Notes: generated by a model from the letters alone, not told the origin. A stretch of 64,000 nt of DNA from Neocallimastix lanati (nom. inval.) (GCA_016946835.1 JACVTC010000006.1:391001-455000); one strand, 5' to 3'. Counted from the first letter of the stretch, positions 1 through 13,880 are shown. A program made the numbers and translations.

Positions 1-966
1 TCTAACAAAGACATAATTATAAAATACAAATAAATATTTTATTTTGTAAATTTATGTGTTTAATTATTAATATTTTTTAAAGAAGTGTTTATTAACTTTT
101 ATTTTTTTTTTAACAATTATAATCATATTTTCACGAGAACGCAATTTGTATACAAAATTTAATTTCATACATTTAAAATATTATATTTTATTATTAAATT
201 AGTTATTTTCTTATCACATATCATTATTATTATTTAAAGGATTTTTTTTAATTGTAAATCATTCATAATATCATTAGAATTATTACTTTCCCCCCTCATT
301 TAATAAATCCTTGAAATCTATAATAGAGTCAATATATTTATTGTAAAAGAAAGTAGTATTAATAGTACCAAGGAATATCTTCTAAAAAAAAAATAAACAT
401 CTCTGGTGGTAATAATAGAATTAGTAGAAACATTTAAAATTTTATAACCAAGAGAACCTTTTGCATAACCAAGGAAAATACCAAGGTTTGGAATTATTTT
501 CAAATTTATTGAATTTTATGATTATTATAAAAGAAGGCTTAATAAATAAAAACTTTTAAGATGTGCAATATCAACGGGTTTGTTGAAAAATAATTCATTA
601 AGAATTTTTATTATAATAAATACTTTGATGTGGATAAAAAGTTATAAAGATAAGCAGCAGAGAGTATAGCAGAATCCCAGGGTTTAGAAGAGAGCTTGGG
701 TGAGTTAAGTAAAGTAGAAACACAACGATTAAGAGTTTGGTTCAACCGTTCAACACTACCATTTTGATGAGAATTACCAGGAACGGAATGAATAAAAATT
801 TGTACCATTCTCATCTAGGTAATCTGTAAGAGGTTTATTAATATATTCTGTACCATTATCATATTTAAAAGGAATAATATTAAGTGAAGAAGTATTAGAA
901 ATAAATCTATGAAATTTAATAAAAATATTGGGAACATCAGATTTATATTTGATAAGATAAACCCAA

Positions 967-997
<31 letters not shown>

Positions 998-1740
998 AAA
1001 TCATCGAGAAAAATAACATAATAATTGAAATCATTATAAGATGTTTCCAGTTTACCAGCGACATCGGAATGAACTAATTCCATAGGTTTAATGGCATTAT
1101 TAGGAGAAGAATTAAAAGGTTTTCTTTTTAATTTTGTGATTTTGCATTGGCGGCAATTTTTATCAGTACGATTTTTAGTATGCTCAATAATAATAAAGTC
1201 TTTAGTATTATTATTATAATAATGGCCTATACAAAAATTTTTTTTTTTTTTTTGGTAACAATATTATTTATAGATATTGTATCAAAAAGCGAATAAATTT
1301 TAATCATTCGCAAAGATATATGTATTTAGATTTTTTATTTTTGAATATTTGTAAACGATCTTTGTTATTTACGCGTTTCATAATTATAGCACATCCATTT
1401 TTGAGAATTGAATGAGTGGATATTAAATTGTTTTGAATATTTGACTCGTAATAAACATTTAATAGTACAATATCGTTATTTTTAAATTTTCCATTGTAAT
1501 AAGTACTTATGTTTTCAACTTTATTTAAATTACCATTTGGATAAAAAATATTTTTATTACTTATATAAATTATTTAGATAGTTTTATGTTATTAGTTAAA
1601 TTGATACCAGAATCACTATCAATGATCCAATAAGTGGAGTTAGTTTACTTCTTTATCGTTGTATTATTTACGGTTTTGAATACCTGAAATACTTCCTGTA
1701 AAATCAATATATACTTCATCTTCATTATCATGATTATTTT

Positions 1741-1775
<35 letters not shown>

Positions 1776-2215
1776 ATTGTTATTGCTATTACAATTATCA
1801 TTTTTATTATCATTAATAATATTACCGGTGTGATAATTATTTTTGCTATATCTTTTAAAGAAGAATTTTTATTTTTATGATTAACAATTTTATAACTTTT
1901 TTTTATGTTATTATCATCTGGTTTATTGTTCTCTTTAATTAAAAAGATTATATTTTCAGTGGTCAGTAGAGTGACAATAATAATCATTATGAATTTTATT
2001 ATTAAAATTCTTATTATTATAATTTTTATTATTATTCCTTTTGTTTCTATTTGTATCATTGACATTTAAGTCGTTATTGACTGTAGTTTTAAATTTTAAA
2101 ATTTCGGCCTTTTGAAAAAAAAAAAAAAAAAAAAAAAAATTTGCCTTTTGTTTAATTCTTTTATAAAATCATCAAAACTTTTCGTATCAATAGATTGATG
2201 GTGAGCTAATATCAA
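1..2215 (-). mobile_element. Ty1/copia retrotransposon B, decayed, runs off the window start
   Basis: This is a degenerate copia-type gag-pol read on the minus strand. In 5'-3' order it shows a gag end with a weak zinc-knuckle-like stretch (about 2160-1940), a protease site reading WIIDSDSGINLTNN (about 1640-1590), a GAG-pre-integrase zinc motif CRQC followed by the integrase start ELVHSDVAG (about 1165-1050), KYDNGTEY (about 870-840), NGSVERLNQTL (about 770-735), and the post-integrase block GIFLGYAKGSLGYKI...TTRDV (about 490-390). That order is the copia order PR-INT. Reverse transcriptase and the 3' LTR would lie outside the window. Stops, frameshifts and A/T tracts break it throughout, so it is not active. 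I see no LTR. Confidence 0.85.
318..1200 (-). pseudogene. Copia integrase (element B) with GAG-pre-integrase zinc motif
   Basis: Read on the minus strand, this stretch carries the integrase core of element B. The three catalytic acidic positions of a DD35E integrase are recognisable: D in ELVHSDVAG, D in KYDNGTEY and E in NGSVERLNQ. A CRQC zinc half-site precedes the core. The stretch is in several frames. A run of about 22 A on the coding strand (near 969-992) sits where the family has the lysine or arginine of DDFSK/R before WVYL, so the tract appears to have expanded from a short A-run. Confidence 0.85.
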
Positions 2216-2239
2216 TTTTCCTAATCCTCCATATTTGGG

Positions 2240-2969
2240 TTCTTTAACCTTCTAGAAGCCTTGCACACTGAAAATAAGTATGTCTGGTCTAGTAACAAAT
2301 TGCTAAATAAAGAAGATTTCCAATGGCGCTACTGTAGGGTAGGTCGTTTCATCACATGGAATTTTTCTTAGTTTTGAATCTTCTATTGGATTGGGACTTT
2401 TGATTGGTTTATAGAATATCTATGTTAAATTTTTACTCAAAAATTTCTTTTATATATTCCTTCTGGTGTAGAATGTAGAATGTAACCGTATTTTCTCGTT
2501 TTTCGAATTTAATTCCTATCACGAAGTCTATTTCTCCTATGTCCTTTTATATTAAAAAAATTCTAAAATTCTATAATAAGATTTTATGACTAAATCTATA
2601 TTATACTCAGTGCCTGAGATTAATATATCGTCCACATATACGGCTTAGAATACATGTTATTTCCCTTTTTTATTATTATATCTTACGTAGATGTAGGATT
2701 CACTTTTTAGCCTGTAAAAACTTATTTTGCTTAATGTGTTGCTTTAATTCATTATTTCCATTTCCTTTTACAGCCTGCTTCCAGCCCATAGAGAGGCCTT
2801 TTTCAGTTTCCAGAAGCAATTTTTTATTGTTAGAGAAACCTTCTGGTGCTTTTCTATAGATATTTTCTTTTTTAGTGTTGCATTTAAGTATGCAGTATTG
2901 ATATCTATTTTGTTTAATCATAAATTTCCGTTGGACTAATATTGCAACTAAAATACTTAAAGGAGTCAT

Positions 2970-3012
<43 letters not shown>

Positions 3013-3260
3013 TGTTGGTGCATATGTTTCCCAATAAATCTATTCCAAATCTTTGTGTGTGTGTGTGTACCCTTTCACAACTATTCTAGCTTTTTTTTTT
3101 TTTTTTTTTTTTTAACTCTATTTCCGTAAAGGATCTCGTTTATATTTGAAGACCCATCTTAAAGAAATGATAATTGCGTTTTTAGGTACCTTTTTTAACT
3201 ATTTCATATACCTTCAAATCTTTCATATTTTTCAATTCATCCTTTATTGCCAATAACCAT
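2240..3260 (-). pseudogene. Copia reverse transcriptase / RNase H (element A)
   Basis: Minus-strand fragments follow the copia reverse transcriptase in order: DKNLWLLAIKDELKNM (near 3250-3180), SLRWVFKYKRDP (near 3160-3130), ARIVVKGYT (near 3090-3060), the stretch IYRKAPEGF (near 2860-2830), the catalytic AVYVDDILISGTE (2645-2607), and a C-terminal part with IGNLLYLAI and TRPDILIFSV (about 2325-2260). The YVDD box is intact, but the frame is broken many times. Two long A runs (coding sense) replace short Lys positions of the family consensus, at about 3093-3113 and 2970-3010. Confidence 0.88.
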
Positions 3261-3445
3261 AAATTTTTATCAGGAGAATAAAATATGTCATAATAATAGT
3301 TAATTGGTTCCTTTTTTGATTCCTTTTTGTTTTTTTTTTTTTTTTGGTAAGAAAAAATTTTGTTTTTGGCGATGCATAATTTTACAATTCCTTCTTATTT
3401 TTTTTTGTGAATCTCTTCATTTTCAACTGTTTCGTAGGATTTTTG

Positions 3446-3485
<40 letters not shown>

Positions 3486-4029
3486 GTGTTCTGGTTGGTT
3501 ATGTAGCTTTCTTCTCTTTTTAAGATTGGGTTTTAATTATTTTCTGTGAAATACAACGTACTAGTCTTGGTGTTTTTATTATTAGAAGGAATTCCTTCAA
3601 ATGTTGAATTTTCAATTTTACTATTGTTAAGTTGAATTTGATGTGTTGTCACTAGGAAGAGAGAAATTTGAATGAATGTTATGTTCCTCATTACTTGCAG
3701 TATTGTTTTTCCTTTTCGGTATAATTTTGAGTGTTGTTGGGTTTTTTTTCATTATTAATGTAGATATTATTACTTGTATTTTTATTTTTTTGTTGTTATT
3801 TATGTTTGTTATGGTTTTTTATTGTTATTATTGATAATGTTATTTGTTAGTGTTATTGTTGTTATTATTGTCATTGATTGCGTAATGATTATTATCTATG
3901 TTTTTGTTGTTAATAATTTCATTATTATTATTTATATTATTGTTAGTATTGATATTATTATTATTATGATTAAAGAAATTACTGAAGTATGAGTTGTCCC
4001 CGCTGGCTTCGTGAATAGGAATCGTGGAT

Positions 4030-4625
4030 GAATTAGTTAAATTTTCAGGGATATTCTTAAAAATAAAAAAAATGCTACAGTTCTTGAAAGGATAATTTTA
4101 CTGTTATCGATATCGAATATTTTGAAGGAAAGTGAATACAGATTATATCCTAAGAAAATCCCAAGGGGATGAGTTATTGTTAAACTTTTTTTTTTTTCTA
4201 TGTTGTTTCGGGAGAAAGAAGAAGACTTTACATCCAAAAACGTTGAAGAAAAATTATAATTTACAGGAGTATTATGTAAAAATTTCGAAAAGGGATATAG
4301 AGAAATTAAGACTACTATGGGGTAGTCTATTAAGAATAAAGTTGGCTGTTTCTATTGCACTTTTCCCCAAAATTTATGGGAAAGGTTTGGGTCGTTTTAA
4401 CATTGATTTAGCTGCCGCTATAAGTGTTCCATTTAACCGTTCAGCGTGACCATTCATCTCCGGATTGTAAGGAATAGTGAATTGTTGAATAAATTCCTTG
4501 AGAGTTAACAAAATTCATTGAAAAATATTATTTGAGGATTCGATACTGGTACCGTTATCTGTCCGAATAAATTTTTTTTTTTTATTATTGTGTATATATT
4601 TTGTATATATGAATGTCATGTTTTG

Positions 4626-4669
<44 letters not shown>

Positions 4670-4990
4670 AGTGAATCCATCCAAACCTGGAGAAATGAAA
4701 TCATCTAAGATAGTGAGAAAATATCTATTCCCTTTGGATTGATTTATCAATAGGGCCAACAAGGTCCATATGAATTAGTTCTCTAGAGGTTGCCTTGTCC
4801 CTTTTTAAAAATTTGGTGAATGGAGCTTATTTTTTTAATTTGGAATTGGCGCAGGTCGGACAAAATGTAGGTAAATTAAATTTATTTTTTAAGTAATTTA
4901 TTCTCCAAGCGTTTAATGCAGAAATGAACCCAACGCCTATACCATAAGTTTAATTTTGTGATATTTGGAACTTCACATAAGTTAATTGGG
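4030..4990 (-). pseudogene. Copia integrase (element A)
   Basis: Minus-strand integrase region. A LWYRRW...CPTC zinc-binding segment leads into HMDLVGP, then a tract of about 45 A in coding sense (4627-4665), then RTDNGTSIE (about 4565-4530), then PEMNGHAERLNGTL, and finally GIFLGYN...SRTVAF. All three catalytic acidic residues of the DD-E core can be read. The coding frame shifts several times, so this is a remnant. Confidence 0.85.
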
Positions 4991-5543
4991 TGTAATTACC
5001 TTGATTGGATTTTCATCATATTTAATAATTTCTTTTATAATAAGTATCATGAAAATATTTGTGTTGGTTGATTTTTGAAGTTACAATTTTATTTCCATAA
5101 TTATCGTATAAAATTGCTAATGGTATTCCGTGGGAGTTATTAAATATTATTATATTGTTTTCTCTGATTAATGAGTTTATCCGATATTAAATTCTTTTTT
5201 TATATGGGAGGAGCATAGTGTACATTCTTTAGGTAAAATTTGTTATTATTTATATATCCTGAGAGATCTCCAATTTGATATTCTATAATTATTTCTCCAT
5301 TGGCGAGTGTTATTCTTTCATTGTATTGTCTAATGTTTGTTAATAATGATAATGGATAGGTTACATGTATGGAGGCACCAGAATCTAATATCTAGCAGGA
5401 AATTATGTTTTTTTTTTTTTTTTTTTTTTTATTTTTTTTTTTACATTGTTGGGATGATTAGTTAGCTTATCTTCTAATACAGCAAGGTTTAGTTCAATGC
5501 AATTTTCTGAATTATGAATCTTCAGTAAAAGGATTAGTGAATG

Positions 5544-5596
<53 letters not shown>

Positions 5597-6199
5597 AATT
5601 TCCTTTGCTCTATATCTTTGGTAAAAGACTTATTTAAGACTTCCCAGATTTGATATTACGTCTTATTATGGCTTTGTATTAATTTTTTTTTATTTCCTTA
5701 CCTAAACTATTGCAAATAATCCATTTTACTAATATATCATTTTTGATGTCCTCTTCAGAAGTGTTGGTGTCATAGACCATTGTGTCATCAAATTGATCTT
5801 TGGTGTAATTATTGATATCATCATGTATACCTTTTTATTCTGTTTTTTTTTTTTTTTTTTTATTTTATTTTTTTTCTTTTATTACATAAGTCTCTAAGTC
5901 ATTGATCATTAACAGGTTCAATATGTTTGTTTTCCAGTCGATAAAGTTCTCATCCGATAATTCAATTACTCTATTAAAGTTTTCTGAATAATTAAAATAG
6001 ATTTCTTATAAATAAATCTATTCCTCTATCCATTGAAGAAATATGTTTTTAATTTCCTTTATTCTTAGTCTTTTTTTTTATATTATGCTCCTCTCTTTGG
6101 TTCAAATGAGAGCAGATGTTCTAAAGTTCGAAAAAAGAAAAATTATTAACTAAGGACTTTATTTAGAGTAATGGATTTAAATCTCGTAATTCTTATGTT

Positions 6200-7320
6200 A
6201 GTCTCTATGATATTACTTGTGAATTGAGGTAGAGAATTACCTCCTTTTTCAGCTATCTATGTTACATCTCAATTACGTTGCTATTAGAAAACGGTAAAAA
6301 AAAAACTCATCATTCCAATAATTCCACTAATAATATTCCTACTGTGTCACATTACTCATGGACTAAAGAATCAAGAACTTTGGATAAGAAATTAAATGGT
6401 AAAAAAAAAAACAAGTGAAATAAAAAAAAAAAAAAGTTTTATATGGGAAAGAGATGTCTTCAAACGCTCAAAAGTTAAAAAAAAAAAAAAAAAGCAATTA
6501 TTTACAAGGAGAATGATTTTGGATTTATTTCAGAAATTCAAAGACTTATTATTCATTTCAATATCCTAAGTATCAATTAGGATTCTTTTGGATTTCTCGA
6601 ATTAGTTGTACTTTTAAATTTGACATGAGTATTTTCCATTAAAAAGAAAAATAGTCTCAGAAGATTGCCCTAAGTGTTATCCATGTTGTGGTGATAGTGT
6701 ACCTAGCTTTTCTCACTGAATCTTTGCCTGTAAAGAATTGAAAAATTACAGAAATAAATTATTATCTTTTCTTGATGACCTTTATTTTTTTGAACTTTGC
6801 AATTGTAATTGAACAAAAAATCTTTGGATGTTTCTTTAGATTCAGCAAAAGGAGGATGATAATAATATCTATTATTTTATACTGAGTGCTCTTTTCTTGG
6901 TGGGCATTCAATATAAATAAAAAAAAAAAAAAATTCAACTTATTGATGGGGGGAACAAAGACAATTAGTTGACAATAATTTTTAAACAAAGTTCAACTTC
7001 GTCGACTGTTCCGTATTTTGTGGGGGGGATTGCGGAGTTTCAAACAAACATAATACCATTAATTTGTCAATCTTTTTTAGATTGATGATGAAATAGTATT
7101 CCGTTGAATCTATTGAATCTACCGTTGCTATGAGCATCGACGTCGAAATAATAAAAAGCATGGATTTTCATCTCCCGGTGAAAGATAGGATACAGATTCG
7201 TTTGATAACACTAATACTGAAATTATTACTCGCAATAATGACATGGTGCTATCATCGATGAATGGGAAAAGTTTAGAAACTATTGCTTCTAATGCACTTT
7301 TATAATCATATAATTATATA
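6200..7320 (+). mobile_element. LINE-type retrotransposon 3' remnant
   Basis: On the plus strand a degraded coding stretch contains TKESRTLDKKLNG (about 6362-6400) and, at 6668-6740, CYPCCGDSVPSFSH followed by FACKEL. This is the Cys-Cys-His-Cys layout of the zinc-binding domain found C-terminal to LINE reverse transcriptases. Coding character continues in changing frames to about 7270. There are stops and frameshifts, and no 3' tail is recognised. It lies in opposite orientation to copia element A. The LINE assignment rests mainly on the zinc motif and is moderate. Confidence 0.5.
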
Positions 7321-8198
7321 ATTTTTCATTTCATATATTTTATTTTTTATTTAAATCATGTAATTTTATTATTATTATAAATTAAATAAAGTTATTCTCT
7401 AAGTCTAAAATATATATATATATATAACTTTTTTTTTCTTTAAAAAACAAACAAACAAACAATAAATATAGGAATAATAATAAAATATAAGAAAACATAT
7501 AAAAGTCATTTGTTGCTGACATCGTATTTATTTTATTTTATTTTATTTTTTTTTTTTTATCATTGAAATAAGAAATTTTTTTTTCATTTTTTTTTTCAGT
7601 TTTTTTTCATTTTTATTTTGTTTTATTTTATTTTATTTCATTTCATTTCATCATTTTTTTATATTAAATAAAGTTTTTTTTCCATATTATATTAATCCTA
7701 AAATAAGACTTTTATTTTTATTTTTATTTAATTTTAAAATAGTGAAAATTATAATAATAAAAGTAAAATTATATATTGAAAATCCAAAATCATAGGTAAT
7801 GTACATTTTTGAAAATAAGTAAATAAATAAATAAATTAATAAATATGATTGTATGAATATAAATAAATATTATTAATGTTAATTTTTATTTATTTATTTA
7901 TTTATTTATACTTTAACTATATTCTATTTTTTAATATTCAAATAAAAAAAAAAAAAAAATATGATTATGATATGTATATAAATATAAATATAAATATAAA
8001 TATAAATATATTTATTTTTATTTTTTAATTTTATTCTTTGATATCAATAGATTTTAACTTTTATTAAATATTTTAGTTTAGTTTAGTTTAGTTTGCTATG
8101 AGAAAGGAAGAAGGAATGATTGAACCAAAGTTAAGGGAAAAACATCTTTTTAAACAAATATAAAATATAAAAAATAAAATCATAAAAATAAAAACAAA

Positions 8199-8264
<66 letters not shown>

Positions 8265-8484
8265 GTTTTTTTTTTTTTTATTTTTTTTTATTTTTGATGA
8301 TGAATATTTATAATTGAATGATTTTTAATTGATTTTTGAATTATTTAAAAAAAAAAAAAAAAAATTAAATCAAAAATAAAAAAATTGAAAATAGAAGAAT
8401 TAGAATATTCTTTTTTCTGTATTTTTCATTGTATTTGTGTTTATGTTTTAAATAAAATTTTTTTTCTCTTTTTTTATATTATCT

Positions 8485-8517
<33 letters not shown>

Positions 8518-9494
8518 TTTCTATTGATTTATTTAATTATATAATTATATATTTATTTAAATATTATATTTTATTCTTATTTTCATTTTTATTTTTCATT
8601 TTTTTTACCTTTTATGGCTATAAAAGATTAAGAATGATTATTTAAAGAATTTAGTTCTAACCCTTTTATTATAAATATTTACTTTATTAACAAAAAATAA
8701 TAAAAAATAAAAAACTTGAATTCAATCCTTTTTTATTATTAATATTTACTTTATGTTTTTTTTTTTTTTATTTTATTTATATTATTTTATTTTTTTATTT
8801 TTATATTTTATTTTTTAATCTCTTTTAAATTTATAAAATTATAATTATTTTAAAAAATTTGAATATTAAATCTAATATTTATTTTATTATTTAAATGTCT
8901 TAAAAAACCTCCAATATCCAATATTTAATCTTTGATGAAGTTATTTTACATTGTTAAACCTTATTGTTTGTTATAATTTTTTTGTTATTTTGGGACTCAA
9001 TTCGGGTTATATATGTTCCAGAAATAGCTTGATATCAAAGAGCTTCCGTATAAATAATATATCAAGATTAGTATCGAAGCCATATTTATCAATAAACAAT
9101 TTCATATAATTGAAATCTTCTTTATCAACCATACATGTCGTCTTGGAATGATTTCTTTGTTTTAAAAAATTTTAAATTAATTTCTCACATATATAATATA
9201 TAATCAGTTGAGAAACACACAGTGTATATTCCACAAGTTGGAAAATGTATTTAAAATAAAATATTTTCATAGATTGATTTAGAAGAAGTTAAAGTAGTTA
9301 TCATTTGGGAATGAACCCTTATGATAATGAAAATGAAATAAGCGATATTACTATTGCAACTAAAAAAAAAAACAAAACAAAACAAATAGTGTGTCTTCCA
9401 AACTTTTGAGAAATATTTATGTCAATTTAGAATATTACAAGATTAGTTAAATGATTTATAATTTTATTGAAATAAAAAAAAAAAAACTTTTTTT

Positions 9495-9957
9495 TATTTC
9501 AATTTTATATTTTATTATTTTATATTTTATTATTTTATATTATTAGTTATTTTATATTTTATTATTTATATTTTATTATTTTATATTTTATTATTTTATA
9601 TTTTATATTTTATATTTAATAATTATTATCTTTTTTATTATTTTATTATTTTATATTTAATATTTTATATTTTATATTTTATATTTTATATTTTATATTT
9701 AATATTTTATATTTAATATTTTATATTTTATATTTTGTATTTTATATTTTATATTTTATATTTTATATTTTATATTTTATATTTTTTAATTTATATTTTA
9801 TATTTTATATTTTATATTTAATATTTTATATTTTATATTTTATATTTTATATTTTATATTTTATATTTTATATTTTATATTTTATATTTTATATTTTATA
9901 TTTTATATTTTATATTTTATATTTAATATTTAATATTTTATATTTTATATTTTATTT
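9495..9957. repeat. Heptanucleotide array (TATTTTA)n with variants
   Basis: About 460 bp of mostly 7-bp units TATTTTA, interspersed with units reading TATTTAA or TATTATT. Its right edge passes into CATTT pentamers. Confidence 0.9.
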
Positions 9958-10610
9958 CATTTCATTTCAATATTTTCGTGATAAAATTTTACATCATGCT
10001 TTTTGTGTAACCTTAAATCTCATAATAATATTAAAATAAATTTCTTTTTGTCTTAAAAATATATAAAATAAAGTTTATAAAATTAATTTAATTTATTAAA
10101 ATTAATTTAATTTAAAAAAATAAAAAAAATTTTTTTTTTGAAAACTGAAATTTTTTTTTTTTATATTAATTTATATTGGAAGTAAATATAAATTATATAA
10201 AATGTCAATTATAAAATATATATATGAACTATATATTAAATATTATTTTATTAATTATATTTAATATATATTATTATTTATTTTTTAATTTAAATTTTTT
10301 TTTATTTATTTAATTAATAAAAATTTTGAATTTTTTTTAAAAAAAAATTTTTTTAAATTAAAAAGAAATTAAAAAAATAATTAAAAAAATTTTTTTTCAA
10401 AATTTTTTTATTTTTTTTTTTTAAAATTTCATGTATGAATTTACACCAATTAAATTCAAGTATATTAATTAATTAATAAATAAATAAATAAATAATTTTT
10501 TTTTTATTTAATTTAAAAATTTAATTTATCATTCATTAAAAAATTTTTTTCTTTATTCATCAATTGAATAATTATATAATAAATAAATAATTGAATAATT
10601 AAATAATAAA

Positions 10611-11030
10611 AAGAGTATTTATTAATAAATAATAAATAATAAATAATAAATAATAAATAATAAATAATAAATAATAAATAATAAATAATAAATAATAAAT
10701 AATAAATAATAAATAATAAATAATAAATAATAAATAATAAATAATAAATAATATATAATAAATATTAAATAATAAATAATAGATAATAAATAATAAATAA
10801 TAAATAATAAATAATAAATAATAAATAATAAATAATAAATAATAAATAATAAATAATAAATAATAAATAATAAATAATAAATAATAATATATAATAAATA
10901 TTAAATAATAAATAATAAATAATAATATATAATAAATAATAAATAATAAATAATAAATAATAAATAATAAATAATAAATAATAAAAAAGAGTATTTATTA
11001 ATAAATAATAAATAATAAATAATAAATAAT
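10611..11030. repeat. Heptanucleotide array (ATAAATA)n with repeated junction motif
   Basis: About 360 bp of 7-bp ATAAATA units, slightly interrupted (for example by ATATATAATAAATATTAAAT). The array is bounded on the left (10611) and near the right end (10986) by the same motif, AAGAGTATTTATTAATAAAT. The same junction motif appears in the array at the other end of the window. Confidence 0.9.
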
Positions 11031-11242
11031 TTTTGAATATACTTTTATATAAAGTTGATTGCTATTTTTATATTAAAATAATTACGACGATCTAATATTT
11101 ATTTATATTTATATATATATGTACATAGATATATATATTTATATTTATATATATATATAGATAAATATATATATTTTTAGTTATTTATATGTAGAAAAAT
11201 ATATTTATATTTATAAGTTTCATATTTATAAATATCTATTCA

Positions 11243-11370
11243 ATACTTTATATTTCTATACTATTTATATGTTCCATATTATTTATATATTTCTATACTA
11301 TTTATATGTTCCATATTATTTATATATTTCTGTACTATTTATATGTTCCATATTATTTATATATTTCTAT
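11243..11370. repeat. 37-bp minisatellite, about 3.3 copies
   Basis: A 37-bp unit containing ATATTTCTATACTATTTATA followed by TGTTCCATATTATTTAT repeats head to tail about three times with a single substitution between copies. Confidence 0.85.
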
Positions 11371-11577
11371 ATCTAACCTCCAGTATTCATTAACATTTTG
11401 CAATTGTATTCCTAGAAATAATAAGAGTTTGGTGGTTATCCCATACCATAGACATGAATTGAAATTATGATAAAAAATTCAAATTAAATAATAAATAAAG
11501 TTACATTTCCATAAAAAAATATTTATATTAAAATTTAAAATATATGTAACATTTTTCTTTTATTTATTTATTTATTT

Positions 11578-11862
11578 ATTATTAAATATATAAATATAAT
11601 TATTATTAAATATATAAATATAATTATTATTAAATATATAAATATTCATTATTAAATATATAAATATAATTATTATTAAATATATAAATATTCATTATTA
11701 AATATATAAATATAATTATTATTAAATATATAAATATTCATTATTAAATATATAAATATTCATTATTAAATATATAAATATAATTATTATTAAATATATA
11801 AATATAATTATTATTAAATATATAAATATTCATTATTAAATATATAAATATTCATTATTAAG
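11578..11862. repeat. 22/24-bp minisatellite, 12 copies
   Basis: Twelve head-to-tail units start ATTAAATATATAAAT and end either ATAATTATT (24 bp) or ATTCATT (22 bp). The two unit types are interspersed, as expected from unequal exchange or slippage. Confidence 0.88.
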
Positions 11863-12862
11863 TGAATATATATTTATTTCTATTATTTATTGATTTATTT
11901 ATTTATTTTTATTTCTTTTATTTCTTTTATTTATTTCATATATTATAAACTTTTTTGAATGTCATTCCTTTTAAACTTTATTTTGTTTTATCATTCTTTA
12001 AAATTCTTAGAATATTCTAAAAAAGTTAAAGAAATAATAAAATCAAAAAAAAATAAACTACTCAATATTATTTTATAGATATAATTATTTTAAATATATA
12101 ATTATTTTATTAAATATTTTATAGATATAATTATTTAAATATATAATTATTATATATATAATTATATAATTAGTTTAAATATATATTCAAAAAAAAAAAG
12201 AGTTAGTTAATGTTATACTATCTTTTAGTATTAAAGAGTACTTTTAATATTAAAGAATATTTGTTATTTTTTGTTTTTAAATAAAGAATAAATAATAAAA
12301 TGAAAAATAAAGATTTGCTTATTCTCTTTTTAATTAATAGAGAGATTTCATATAAAATAAAAAAGTTTATTATTTAATTCATTAAAGTATTAAGAAATAT
12401 TTGCTTGTCTTTGATTTTCATGTCAAAACGAGGCTTTTTTTAAGTAAGACATGAAAATTTTAATATAAATCAATAAATAATTGAATAATAAATAAAATAA
12501 AACAAAATAAAAAAAAAGAATATTTATAATTAAAATAATTAATGATAAAATTGTTAAAGTTAATAAATAATTGAATAATAATAATAAAAAATTATTTCAT
12601 TAATGAAATAATTGAATAAATAATAAAAAAAAGGTGTATTAAATAATAAATAATAGATAATAGATAATAAAAAAAAAGAGTATTAAATAATAAATAATAG
12701 ATAATAGATAATAAAAAAAAAGAGTATTAAATAATAAATAATAGATAATAAAAAAAAAGAATATTAAATAATAAATATTAAATAATAAATATTAAATTAT
12801 AAATATTAAATAATAAATATTAAATAATAAATAATAATACTAAGTAGAAGTATTTGTTAAAT

Positions 12863-12978
<116 letters not shown>

Positions 12979-13138
12979 GAATGAATAATTGAATGAATGA
13001 ATAAATAATTGAATAAATAAATAATAAAAAAAGACGTATTTATTAATGGAATAATCGAATAAATTTTATTAATCATAATAATAAATAGAAAATCTTTTTT
13101 TTTTTTTTTTAATTTCTAAATAAAATAAAAATGAATAT

Positions 13139-13179
<41 letters not shown>

Positions 13180-13880
13180 ATATAAATATTTCTTTATTAA
13201 AGTTTATATGACACTTTCCTAAAAAAGAAAGTATCATATATTACATAACTTTAATATTTATTTATTGTGTAATATACATCATATATTATTTATTTAACTA
13301 TTTATTTACTTAATTAATTAATTATTTATTTAACTATTTATTTATTTATTTATTTAAATAGTTATTTATTTATTAATTATTTTATTATTATTTTTATTTT
13401 TTATTTTTTTTTTGTGTTTTTATATTATATGGAATAATAATAATAATAAATAATAATAATAATAAAAAAAAAAAAAAAAAAAAAAAAAGATATAAAAGTC
13501 AATAAAAATTCCTTTTTTTTTATTCTTTTTTTTTTCTTTTCTTCAAAAAGTAATTTTAAATAAAAAAAAATATATAGAGATTAAATATAAAATATAAATT
13601 ATATATATAATAAAATAATATATATAATTTTTAATAATAAAAAATAAAAAAAAGAAAGGAAAGGATATTTATTAATTAAAAATTATATTTATTTATTTAT
13701 ATTAAAAAAAAATTATATGTTATTATAAGATTATAATCCCATCTCATAATAATAATAAAAATTACAAAAAAAAGAAAAAAAAAAAATAGAATAAAATAAA
13801 AATAAAATATAATTAAAAAAAAATTTAAAATAAATATAAAACTTTAAAAAATTAAAAATAAAAAAATAAAAATAGACAAA

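Larger units (their letters stand above)
2215..6060 (-). mobile_element. Ty1/copia retrotransposon A, decayed but nearly full order
   Basis: A second copia element on the minus strand, upstream of element B and in the same orientation. Domains in 5'-3' order are: gag (about 6010-5700, containing ELSDENFIDWKTNIL and KNDILVKWIICNSLGKE); protease with LDSGASIHVTYP (about 5390-5350); GAG-pre-integrase with LWYRRW and CPTCANSK (about 4960-4840); integrase with ELIHMDLVGP (about 4790-4760) and PYNPEMNGHAERLNGTL (about 4480-4420); a conserved block GIFLGYNLYSLSFKIF (4165-4100); an Asn-rich linker (about 4000-3750); and reverse transcriptase into RNase H (about 3260-2215). The frame changes repeatedly and long T tracts interrupt it, so it is dead. 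The RNase H part stops abruptly at about 2215 where element B gag begins. I find no LTR between them. Confidence 0.87.

Noticed and set aside
285-300. Purine-rich GAGGGGGGAAAG (minus strand) as a retroelement polypurine tract before a 3' LTR
   Set aside because: It falls in the readable coding frame after the integrase block (LLNEGGK), and reverse transcriptase has not yet appeared, so the element continues past the window start.
9495-11030. Telomeric repeat
   Set aside because: Units are A/T only, without the G-rich strand of fungal telomeres, and lie inside the window between other sequences.
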